A DNA stretch of 9,520 nt from CAZAOA01 sp964486765. GTDB lineage: Bacteria; Patescibacteriota; UBA1384; XYA2-FULL-43-10. Positions within the stretch are counted from its first letter, which is position 1. Each line of letters opens with the position of its first letter. The DNA is taken from assembly GCA_964486765.1 (NCBI GenBank), contig CAZAOA010000016.1:1-9520 (forward strand), read 5' to 3'. The position numbers and the translations under genes were made by a program. This document shows, in pieces, positions 1 through 4,557 of this stretch. The notes under the pieces were generated by a model. The model made no database searches and had not been told where the DNA came from. It saw only the letters and a list, made by a program, of their open reading frames with translations.

Positions 1-312
1 GTACCACTTGCCCCACCTCCGAGAAAGTCACCGAAGTTATTTGAGGAAGTACTGTCATATGCTATGATTTTCGGACTTGAAAAAGAATGGGCTAAAGAGT
101 TTGAAGATATATATAAAAAACCTAGATGGTATTCTGGTCAGTATGATCACGGTTTCTCTGCATACTATATGGCAAGTAGTTTGGGAAGTTTCAACCAAAG
201 CGCGACCAGCAATATGTCTTCTGCTCCGTCTTCAGCATCAGGGGGTGGCAGTGGCTTTTCAGGCGGTGGATCTGGCGGAGGTTTTGGCGGAGGTGGGGGA
301 GGGTCGTGGTAA
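1..312 (+). CDS. DUF2207 family membrane protein, C-terminal end (5' truncated by window edge)
   Basis: The reading frame is open from base 1, so the gene begins upstream and only its last 103 residues are present. The visible part reads KLFEEVLSYAMIFGLEKEW, then a WYSG segment, then a Ser-rich stretch and a Gly/Ser tail ending in GGSW. That order (amphipathic helix with EKEWAKEFE, Trp-Tyr segment, poly-Gly tail ending in Trp) is characteristic of the C-terminus of DUF2207 predicted membrane proteins. In that family the N-terminal part carries an extracytoplasmic domain and membrane helices, none of which can be seen here. The function of the family is unknown. An internal ATG at 64 is not a credible start because the family signature begins before it. 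The stop codon lies inside a short tandem repeat (306-337). Confidence 0.8.
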   Translation, partial: VPLAPPPRKSPKLFEEVLSYAMIFGLEKEWAKEFEDIYKKPRWYSGQYDHGFSAYYMASSLGSFNQSATSNMSSAPSSASGGGSGFSGGGSGGGFGGGGGGSW

Positions 313-337
313 GCTGGTAAGCTAGCAAGTTGGTAAG
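306..337. repeat. Four tandem 8-bp units (consensus NTGGTAAG) across a stop codon
   Basis: The units are GTGGTAAG (306-313), CTGGTAAG (314-321), CTAGCAAG (322-329) and TTGGTAAG (330-337). Three differ only at the first base, and the third has two further changes. The first copy contains the TAA stop of the DUF2207 gene, and every intact copy carries a TAA. Because the period is 8, the TAA falls in a different frame in successive copies, so a change in copy number by slippage would leave the protein end unchanged. Confidence 0.7.
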
Positions 338-396
338 TATAGAGAAATTTCAGATTGATTATCGTTTGTAACATATAACTTAAAAACTGGAGAATT

Positions 397-669
397 ATGA
401 GTGATAAAAAAGCGTTTTCTGATGAGCAAGCGAAAGAGGTGGGGAAAAATCTCGGAATAAAATGGGATAAGTTTGATCTTGAACAATTTAGACGAGGAAT
501 GGATGTCGAACTTGAACATGGCAGCGTTGATAACCACACAAATGTTACAGATGACGATCCACTTGTAACTGGTAAGATCGCGCTAGCTCACCTAAATGAG
601 TTTGCTGATTACTATACACGATTGGATAAGATGGAAGAAAAAGCGCACGATTTTTGGGATGAGAAATAA
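397..669 (+). CDS. DUF5661 family protein, 90 residues
   Basis: This is a small soluble acidic protein without a signal peptide or membrane segment. It matches the DUF5661 pattern: an N-terminal helix (FSDEQAKEVGKNLGI, residues 7-21), then WDKFDLEQFRRGMDVELEHG (23-42), then TNVTDDDPLVTGKIALAHL (48-66) and a C-terminal helix with FADYYTRLDKMEEKA. The family is common in candidate-phyla bacteria and some phages and has no established function that I know of. The length is normal for the family. The ATG at 397 is preceded by GGAG at 389-392, only four bases away, which is close but usable. No convincing promoter lies between it and the DUF2207 gene, so it may be read through from upstream. Function is unassigned. 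Confidence 0.85.
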   Translation: MSDKKAFSDEQAKEVGKNLGIKWDKFDLEQFRRGMDVELEHGSVDNHTNVTDDDPLVTGKIALAHLNEFADYYTRLDKMEEKAHDFWDEK

Positions 670-673
670 AGGA

Positions 674-703
674 TAGCAAGGCAAGGAAGGTTTTTGATAT
701 AAT
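674..703 (+). promoter_or_regulatory. Candidate promoter for the potassium channel gene
   Basis: A perfect -10 (TATAAT, 698-703) is preceded by TGA at 695-697, giving an extended -10. The -35 candidate TAGCAA (674-679) at 18 bp spacing is poor. Transcription would begin near 710 and leave a leader of about 18 bases before the ATG at 728, with no Shine-Dalgarno sequence. Confidence 0.5.
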
Positions 704-727
704 GTAGAAAGAACATTAATTTTATAT

Positions 728-1078
728 ATGAAAAGAAGACACCGAGTTTTAGTTGTGGCAGGAATAGCGATAGTATTGCTTTTAATAATAGGAACATTAT
801 TTTTCAGTTGGGCTGAAGGCTGGAGTATAGTTGATTCACTTTATTTTTCTTCTGCGACCATAACTACCTTGGGATATGGAGATTTTGTACCGACTACAGA
901 TCTATCAAAAATCGTAACCACAATTTATTCGTTGATCTCTATTCCAACTGCATTTATAGCTTTCGGCATTATAGCTGAAAAATACTTAGAGCTTCGACTC
1001 TCTCAAATGGAGAAGAAGATGGCCGAAATGCTTAAAAAAGAAGATAAGATCGAAAAAGAGATAGAAAATAATAAATAA
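728..1078 (+). CDS. Minimal two-transmembrane potassium channel (Ion_trans_2 type)
   Basis: The 116-residue protein has a short basic N-terminus (MKRRHR), a first membrane helix (about 7-28), a pore helix (33-46), the potassium selectivity filter TLGYGD (47-52), a second membrane helix (about 62-83), and a charged C-terminal helix (84-116) rich in Lys and Glu that looks like a coiled coil. The family forms tetramers in the cytoplasmic membrane that conduct potassium. The architecture resembles KcsA: there is no voltage sensor, RCK domain or ligand-binding domain. Asp52 aligns with KcsA Asp80, and Ala43 aligns with KcsA Glu71. Pro73 sits in the middle of the second helix and may serve as a hinge. 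The gene ends in tandem TAA codons and is followed after 11 bases by a small membrane protein gene with a strong ribosome binding site, so the two are probably cotranscribed. The start lacks a Shine-Dalgarno sequence, but no better one exists. Confidence 0.9.
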   Translation: MKRRHRVLVVAGIAIVLLLIIGTLFFSWAEGWSIVDSLYFSSATITTLGYGDFVPTTDLSKIVTTIYSLISIPTAFIAFGIIAEKYLELRLSQMEKKMAEMLKKEDKIEKEIENNK

Positions 1079-1089
1079 TAAGGAGGACA

Positions 1090-1251
1090 ATGAAAAACAG
1101 AACAATTTCAATGGTTGCTTTCATTTTTTCTGTGATTGCAGCAGTTTTGGCAGTACTTGATTCTGGAACAATTGGAGTTTGGCTTTCTGCTACCACTTGG
1201 CTGATCATTGCAGTGGTATTTGCTGTTTGGGCAGTCTATACTAAAGAATAA
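1090..1251 (+). CDS. Small membrane protein, 53 residues, two predicted helices
   Basis: The start is well supported: AGGAGG at 1081-1086 lies three bases before the ATG, overlapping the second stop codon of the upstream channel gene. The product begins MKNRTISMVAF and has two hydrophobic segments, about residues 7-23 and 29-50, joined by a short turn containing Asp24 and Gly27. It ends in YTKE, with Trp at 31, 37 and 47 in the second segment. I do not recognise a family. Tight coupling to the channel gene suggests an accessory or folding partner of the channel, but this is inferred only from position and size. A general small hydrophobic protein of unknown role is equally possible. A rho-independent terminator follows at 1391, so the channel and this gene would form the end of one transcript. 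Confidence 0.7.
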   Translation: MKNRTISMVAFIFSVIAAVLAVLDSGTIGVWLSATTWLIIAVVFAVWAVYTKE

Positions 1252-1282
1252 ACACCAACGATTTATTTTACGGTTCGAAAGT

Positions 1283-1360
1283 ATGTCGAAGGTTTTAGAA
1301 ACAATTTGTTGCATTAGTTACATTGTTTTGGTATTGGCGATGATCAATTCCATTGCTTAA
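1283..1360 (+). CDS. Doubtful 25-residue hydrophobic peptide ORF
   Basis: An ATG at 1283 opens 25 codons that begin MSKVLETICC and continue with one hydrophobic stretch (about residues 8-25). It lies between the two-helix gene and the terminator and would be on the same transcript. There is no Shine-Dalgarno sequence, and an ORF this short in AT-rich DNA is easily accidental. I list it because it is hydrophobic along its length and sits before the terminator. Confidence 0.15.
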   Translation: MSKVLETICCISYIVLVLAMINSIA

Positions 1361-1390
1361 TTCTTATTGGCTTGTTGCTTATCTTTTTTT

Positions 1391-1436
1391 CACTGAAATT
1401 TTCTACCTAATAGGTGAAAATTCAGTGTTTTTATTT
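1391..1436 (+). terminator. Rho-independent terminator after the channel transcript
   Basis: The hairpin has arms CACTGAA-TTTTC and GAAAATTCAGTG (1391-1403 and 1416-1427) with one bulged A, continued by ACCT/AGGT around a three-base AAT loop and one bulged T. A T-rich tract (TTTTTATTTT) follows from 1428. The T run directly before the hairpin means it is oriented for the plus strand only. Confidence 0.8.
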
Positions 1437-1451
1437 TGCAGGATTATTCCA

Positions 1452-1481
1452 TTAAAATTTGTTTTTAAACTGTGCTAGAAT
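1452..1481 (+). promoter_or_regulatory. Candidate promoter of the exonuclease operon
   Basis: TAGAAT (1476-1481) with TGC directly before it forms an extended -10. The -35 candidate TTAAAA (1452-1457) is weak, with an 18 bp spacer. The start of transcription would be near 1488, about 36 bases before the ATG at 1524. Confidence 0.5.
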
Positions 1482-1523
1482 AGTGTCAGGATACATTTGA
1501 TAATAAAATAATCAAGGATTTAA

Positions 1524-2150
1524 ATGAAGCTATTTTTAGATATTGAAACTCTTCCAGCACCGGGGGATAAAATTGAAACCTTAAAAAAGTTTCATAAAGA
1601 TGCTATCGAGAAATCTAAATTAAGGGGCACCACTCGAAAAAATGAATCCTCCAATTTTGATACATTTTTTCGAAATACCTCATTTCAAGGAGAATTCGGT
1701 CGTATTTTTTGTATCGGATACGCAGTTGACAATGAAGATGTAAAAGCGTTTTCTGGAGATGAGAAGAAGATTTTACAGGATTTTTGGGGGATAGCCAAAG
1801 ATGCGACCCAATTTATCGGTCATAACGTAATGGACTTTGACTTGCGATTTATCTATAAAAGGTCGGTGATCTTGGGAGTTCGACCCTCAAAGGATCTAAG
1901 TTTTGCCAGATATAGAAATTTTCCAATTTTTGATACTATGAGAGAGTGGGAAAAGTGGGGTGCGCAAGGGGTAAGCTTGCATAAACTTTGTGTTGCACTT
2001 GAAATTAGCTCTCCGAAAGAAGAAGGGATAGATGGAAGTAAAGTCTATGATTACTTTCTTGAAGGGAAGGGTGATGAGATAATCAAATACTGCATTCGAG
2101 ATGTTGATGCAACCAGAGAAGTATTTAAGAGAATGAACTTTATCAAATAA
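1524..2150 (+). CDS. PolB-like 3'-5' exonuclease (DNA_pol_B_exo2 / DEDDy family)
   Basis: The 208-residue protein is a stand-alone exonuclease of the DnaQ-like superfamily. All three Exo motifs are visible: Exo I LDIETL with Asp6 and Glu8; Exo II GHNVMDFD with Asn101 and Asp106; Exo III YCIRD with Tyr189 and Asp193. The YxxxD form places it in the DEDDy branch. These acidic residues bind the two metal ions that drive hydrolysis of DNA or RNA from the 3' end. The SLHKLC and EGIDGSKVYDYF segments are typical of the family related to the PolB exonuclease domain. No polymerase or helicase domain is attached. AAGGA at 1514-1518 supports the ATG. The next gene starts four bases after the stop, so the two are cotranscribed. 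The substrate is unknown: DNA repair or RNA trimming would both fit. Confidence 0.88.
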   Translation: MKLFLDIETLPAPGDKIETLKKFHKDAIEKSKLRGTTRKNESSNFDTFFRNTSFQGEFGRIFCIGYAVDNEDVKAFSGDEKKILQDFWGIAKDATQFIGHNVMDFDLRFIYKRSVILGVRPSKDLSFARYRNFPIFDTMREWEKWGAQGVSLHKLCVALEISSPKEEGIDGSKVYDYFLEGKGDEIIKYCIRDVDATREVFKRMNFIK

Positions 2151-2154
2151 AACT

Positions 2155-2820
2155 ATGATTTATAAAATAAGTCTCAAATCAATAATCTCTTTAGTATCAA
2201 TACTTCTACTTGTGATAACTATTGTATACTATCTGTTTAACTCCGGGGTTTTTGCGGATGACACTTATATCGCAGGACAACCAGAAGTTCAGTTTGACCA
2301 CACAGAGGATATTGATGGTGATGGTGATGATGAAAAAATCACTCTTTTGACCTATGAAGTTGAAGAGGATTACGTATTTATTTTACAGATTAAAGATGGT
2401 TTATTTTCAAAAAGAAGATTGACTTTAGAGAACTTCGAGGTTGACTTAAGATTTTGTAATGAGAATGTGATAAATACAGATAGCGAGAATAAATTGATTT
2501 GTCTTGTCGGATACGTTGGCGTTCATAGTGAAAGAGTTGAGGTTCTTGAGTATAAAAACAATAGATTCAACAAAATTTATTTTACAAGAGATGGTTTGAA
2601 GTCTGACAATATGATTTCGGATGCCCCAAACGTGCATGTTGGTAATATTAGTGACAAAGTAGCAGAGATTTGTGTAGATAGTCGTGAGTACGATAAGGAT
2701 CCTTTACTTGACTTTTTGCGTACATGTTATATTCTAAATGATAACAACGAATTTGAATTTAAATCCGAGTCAAGTCAGACGATGAGAGAAGATGAAGTGG
2801 TTGAAGGAGAAATTCAATAA
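2155..2820 (+). CDS. Membrane-anchored protein with an Asp-rich calcium-type loop, function unknown
   Basis: The 221-residue product has an N-terminal basic stretch followed by one hydrophobic helix (about residues 8-30), most likely an uncleaved anchor with the rest outside the membrane. Right after it comes DIDGDGDDE (52-60), an Asp/Gly loop of the kind seen in EF-hand, dockerin and FG-GAP/VCBS repeats, where the Asp side chains bind calcium. The remaining part is mostly alternating beta-like segments with Cys at 101, 116, 173 and 191, and it ends in an acidic tail. I recognise no family beyond the loop. The ATG follows the exonuclease stop by four bases and has no Shine-Dalgarno sequence, so translation may depend on coupling. 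The thioredoxin-fold gene follows after 14 bases; the four cysteines could be its substrates, but that is inference. Confidence 0.7.
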   Translation: MIYKISLKSIISLVSILLLVITIVYYLFNSGVFADDTYIAGQPEVQFDHTEDIDGDGDDEKITLLTYEVEEDYVFILQIKDGLFSKRRLTLENFEVDLRFCNENVINTDSENKLICLVGYVGVHSERVEVLEYKNNRFNKIYFTRDGLKSDNMISDAPNVHVGNISDKVAEICVDSREYDKDPLLDFLRTCYILNDNNEFEFKSESSQTMREDEVVEGEIQ

Positions 2821-2834
2821 TTAGAAAAGGAAAA

Positions 2835-3284
2835 ATGTCACACAAAAAAACATACTTATTTTTAGGAGCAGCGATTATAGTGGTAATAGCGGCTCTTAGC
2901 ATTGTATTTTATTCGACTGATAAAGTAAATTCGCCAACAGATGTTTCAGATACTGACCAAACGGGTACGATTGCAGGTGCAATGATACAAGATGAAGCGC
3001 TTTATGCTGAAGCTTTGGCAAAACACCTTTCTGATGTTGGGATGGTAATGTACGGGGCGTTCTGGTGCCATTTTTGTGAAGATCAAAAGAAGATGTTTGG
3101 GGATGCTTGGAAATATATTGACTACGTTGAGTGTGATGCAAAGGGAGAAAATGGCAACCCAGACGAATGTTTAGCACAAGGTATAGAGGGCTACCCAGCA
3201 TGGACTTATCAAGGTCAAAAGTATTCAGGAGCGCAGTCATTTGATGATCTTGCTACGATAACGGGATTTGTTTGGGAGCAGTAA
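2835..3284 (+). CDS. Membrane-anchored thioredoxin-fold protein, VKOR-partner type
   Basis: The 149-residue protein has an N-terminal membrane helix (about 7-26), a linker rich in Ser, Thr and Asp (27-44), and a thioredoxin-like domain. The active site is WCHFC with Cys78 and Cys81, and the cis-proline loop is GYPAW with Pro121. The spacing and the segments MYGAFWC, YVEC, NPDEC and GIEGYPAW closely match the thioredoxin domain fused to, or partnered with, vitamin K epoxide reductase (VKOR) homologues, which pass electrons from folding proteins to quinone. Cys100 and Cys112 form the extra pair typical of that type. With the anchor at the N-terminus the domain should lie outside the membrane and act in disulfide formation. 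No VKOR gene is in this window. AAGG at 2827-2830 supports the ATG. The gene closes a three-gene run and is followed by a hairpin. Confidence 0.87.
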   Translation: MSHKKTYLFLGAAIIVVIAALSIVFYSTDKVNSPTDVSDTDQTGTIAGAMIQDEALYAEALAKHLSDVGMVMYGAFWCHFCEDQKKMFGDAWKYIDYVECDAKGENGNPDECLAQGIEGYPAWTYQGQKYSGAQSFDDLATITGFVWEQ

Positions 3285-3330
3285 TTTGCCTGTGGACAAC
3301 TAGGTTGTGCGTAAAATCATAAACAGATAC

Positions 3331-3364
3331 GTAAATGGGTCCAAGAATTGGACCCATTTACTTT
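3331..3364 (+). terminator. 13-bp perfect hairpin, likely terminator of the exonuclease operon
   Basis: The arms GTAAATGGGTCCA (3331-3343) and TGGACCCATTTAC (3349-3361) pair perfectly around a five-base loop. Only TTT follows, so the U-tract is short; the A/T-rich base of the stem may compensate. It sits 46 bases after the thioredoxin-fold gene. Confidence 0.65.
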
Positions 3365-3441
3365 ATCCAGTCTAGCTAACAGAATTTAGATAATTTATTC
3401 ATAAGCTAAATTACTCAATCACAATTACTATCAAAATATGC

Positions 3442-3471
3442 TTGACAAGCGTGCTTCGTGCCTAATACAAT
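3442..3471 (+). promoter_or_regulatory. Strong promoter for the DUF5679 zinc-ribbon gene
   Basis: A perfect -35 (TTGACA, 3442-3447) and a near-perfect -10 (TACAAT, 3466-3471) are separated by 18 bp. Transcription would start near 3478, giving a leader of about 44 bases that ends in an optimal ribosome binding site. This is the best sigma-70-type promoter in the window. Confidence 0.8.
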
Positions 3472-3521
3472 AGTACTGTTATAAAACATTCGTAAATCTC
3501 TTTGGAAGGAGGTGAAAAAAT

Positions 3522-3671
3522 ATGCCAACAGGATACTGCGTAAAATGCCGAAAGAAAAACGTAGAGATGCAACAAGCTGAGCAGGTAACCATGAAAAATG
3601 GAAAGCCAGCTACAAAGGGAAAGTGCCCTACTTGTGGAACAACTATGTTTAGAATCGGAAAAGCTAATTAA
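3522..3671 (+). CDS. DUF5679 zinc-ribbon protein, 49 residues
   Basis: The protein reads MPTGYCVKCRKKNVEM at its start and has two Cys pairs, CVKC (Cys6, Cys9) and CPTC (Cys35, Cys38), expected to bind one zinc ion. The pattern YCVKC, a short variable beta hairpin, GKCPTCGT and a basic end matches DUF5679, a short family seen in Actinobacteria and candidate-phyla bacteria. Its role is not established; basic zinc ribbons of this size often bind nucleic acid or the ribosome, but that is inference. Expression should be high: a consensus promoter lies upstream, and AAGGAGGTGA (3506-3515), fully complementary to the 16S rRNA tail, precedes the ATG by six bases. A terminator follows, so the gene is its own transcription unit. 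Confidence 0.88.
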   Translation: MPTGYCVKCRKKNVEMQQAEQVTMKNGKPATKGKCPTCGTTMFRIGKAN

Positions 3672-3707
3672 ATAATTTTTTTAGCATAGAAATTTTTGTT
3701 TTTGATC

Positions 3708-3742
3708 AAAGATACCTTTAGTCGCAAGGCGGGGGTATTTTT
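3708..3742 (+). terminator. Rho-independent terminator of the DUF5679 gene
   Basis: AAAGATACC (3708-3716) pairs with GGTATTTTT (3734-3742), nine pairs including one G-U. A small inner CGC/GCG stem lies in the loop, and the T run sits in the 3' arm. It ends just before the left repeat of the transposase unit. Confidence 0.65.
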
Positions 3743-3756
3743 GTGTCTGATTGTAT

Positions 3757-3784
3757 CGATACAACCCCGCGGGTAGAAACCCGG
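3757..3784 (+). repeat. Left inverted repeat of the transposase unit
   Basis: It begins CGATACAACCCCGCGGGT and ends in ACCCGG. Aligned without gaps to the reverse complement of 4474-4501 it differs at four positions, all A versus T. Within it CGGGT/ACCCG (3770-3783) can form a small hairpin with loop AGAA, and GTAG (3773-3776) matches the tetranucleotide that REP transposases recognise beside a hairpin. It overlaps a perfect 14-bp palindrome, TTGTATCGATACAA (3751-3764). Confidence 0.75.
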
Positions 3785-3802
3785 AGGAGGTAAAGTTTTT
3801 AT

Positions 3803-4453
3803 TCAGTCAAATCCAATTTTTTTAATATTATCCAGATGTTTGGCATAATCCGCATAATCACTGACGAATTCTTGATATATATTAGGTTTGTTGAGAAACA
3901 CACCAAGGATTAACTCAGGATTACACGATCTACATTTGTTGTTAGTAATATAGTTATTTAATGATGACCAAATGTATTTAAAAGGGTCAGGAACGATATC
4001 TGCAACGAACGGATTTAAATGAATATATCTGGATAAATGAATTAAATGTTCATTGTCTGAAACCACTACAGCCTTAAACCTTCCCTGAAATAATGGGCCT
4101 ACACGATTGTATTTTGTATTGAAGTATTTTGAATAACTATTTGAGGTGTCTCCTACAAATTTTGTAATACCACCTTCACTGGTTTGTTTTAGTATCAAAT
4201 GAAAGTGATTCGGCATAATGCAATAAACCAGTAGCTCTACTTTAGGATTATCAATCGCCAGCCCCAGAATATTATTTTGTTCTTTTGGGGAAAGTTTTGA
4301 TATTTGGTCGTTGCCCTTTGAGTCAATAAAATAGTTCAGATTAAGAAAAAATCTTCTGTAATCGTCTGAACTTAGAAAAATTTCTCTTTTCTCTATACCT
4401 CTGTTGAAAATATGGTAGATTTGATCATTTTCAAATTTTCTAGCAACTGTCAT
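3803..4453 (-). CDS. REP-associated Y1 (HUH) transposase
   Basis: The 216-residue protein begins MTVARKFENDQIYHIFNRG, the usual start of this family. The HUH metal site is in MPNHFHLIL with His83 and His85. Farther on, SYSKYFNTKY holds the catalytic tyrosine (Tyr107 or Tyr110), followed by GPLFQGRFKAV (119-129) and YIHLNPF (143-149), both hallmark segments of the REP-associated (RAYT) group of Y1_Tnp. The enzyme class nicks single-stranded DNA at hairpins and joins through a 5'-phosphotyrosine. The length is full for the family and no motif is lost, so the gene looks intact. A C-terminal CRSC pair (174, 177) is present. It runs opposite to all its neighbours. The stop codon is TGA. The -10 lies only six bases before the ATG, so the message is probably leaderless. 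Confidence 0.92.
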   Translation of the reverse strand: MTVARKFENDQIYHIFNRGIEKREIFLSSDDYRRFFLNLNYFIDSKGNDQISKLSPKEQNNILGLAIDNPKVELLVYCIMPNHFHLILKQTSEGGITKFVGDTSNSYSKYFNTKYNRVGPLFQGRFKAVVVSDNEHLIHLSRYIHLNPFVADIVPDPFKYIWSSLNNYITNNKCRSCNPELILGVFLNKPNIYQEFVSDYADYAKHLDNIKKIGFD

Positions 4454-4459
4454 ATCTAC

Positions 4460-4488
4460 ATTATACCATATTCCCGGGATACAACCCG
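4460..4488 (-). promoter_or_regulatory. Promoter of the Y1 transposase gene, overlapping the right repeat
   Basis: On the minus strand TATAAT (4465-4460) is preceded by TGG, an extended -10. The -35 position (about 4488-4483) falls inside the palindromic repeat and is not consensus. Transcription would start at about the A of the ATG at 4453. Confidence 0.55.
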
Positions 4489-4501
4489 CGGGGTTGAATC
4501 G
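4474..4501 (-). repeat. Right inverted repeat of the transposase unit
   Basis: On the plus strand CAACCC (4482-4487) and GGGTTG (4491-4496) pair around a GCG loop; past an A/A mismatch, GAT and ATC extend the stem (4478-4500). It is thus a palindrome itself as well as the inverted counterpart of 3757-3784. TCCCGGGA (4472-4479) adds a second short palindrome at its inner edge. It covers the -35 region of the transposase promoter. Confidence 0.75.
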
Positions 4502-4515
4502 TTTCTCCTTGCATA

Positions 4516-4544
4516 TTGATTAATTTGTCTAAATTTGATAATAT
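4516..4544 (+). promoter_or_regulatory. Candidate promoter of the sugar transferase operon
   Basis: TTGATT (4516-4521) and TAATAT (4539-4544) are 17 bp apart, and TGA (4536-4538) precedes the -10. The start of transcription would be near 4551, only about seven bases before the ATG at 4558. It begins 15 bp outside the right repeat of the transposase unit. Confidence 0.4.
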
Positions 4545-4557
4545 CTATATACAGATT

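Larger units (their letters stand above)
3757..4501 (-). mobile_element. REP-type Y1 transposase unit framed by inverted GC-rich palindromes
   Basis: One minus-strand Y1 transposase gene is framed by two 28-bp imperfect inverted repeats (3757-3784 and 4474-4501, 24 of 28 positions identical). It lies neatly between the DUF5679 terminator and the promoter of the sugar transferase, so no gene is interrupted. The GC-rich ends stand out sharply from the AT-rich surroundings. I see no target-site duplication, as expected for HUH-type enzymes. Whether the unit moves as a block or is a domesticated REP-associated transposase with its REP sequences cannot be decided from one copy. Confidence 0.7.

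Noticed and set aside
165..539. 124-residue minus-strand reading frame rich in Pro
   Set aside because: It is the reverse of the Gly-rich DUF2207 tail and the DUF5661 gene; its poly-Pro run mirrors poly-Gly codons and it has no family features.
1271..1279. GGTTCGAA word resembling a tRNA T-loop
   Set aside because: No acceptor, D or anticodon stems can be drawn around it on either strand. I found no tRNA, rRNA or riboswitch in the window.
3291..3299. DnaA-box-like TGTGGACAA
   Set aside because: One mismatch to the consensus, a single copy, and no cluster, AT-rich unwinding region or dnaA gene in the window, so no case for an origin.
3383..3412. Inverted repeat AATTTAG/CTAAATT with a 16-base loop
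   Set aside because: Short A/T-only arms and a long loop in AT-rich DNA are expected by chance.
3751..4501. CRISPR or other array
   Set aside because: The palindromes occur only as a pair at the ends of the transposase unit; there is no regularly spaced repeat series in the window.
4516..4557. Upstream TTG start for the sugar transferase
   Set aside because: It adds 14 residues not typical of the family, and the TTG is part of the likely -35 element. The ATG at 4558 gives the usual MKKSELLF-type start.
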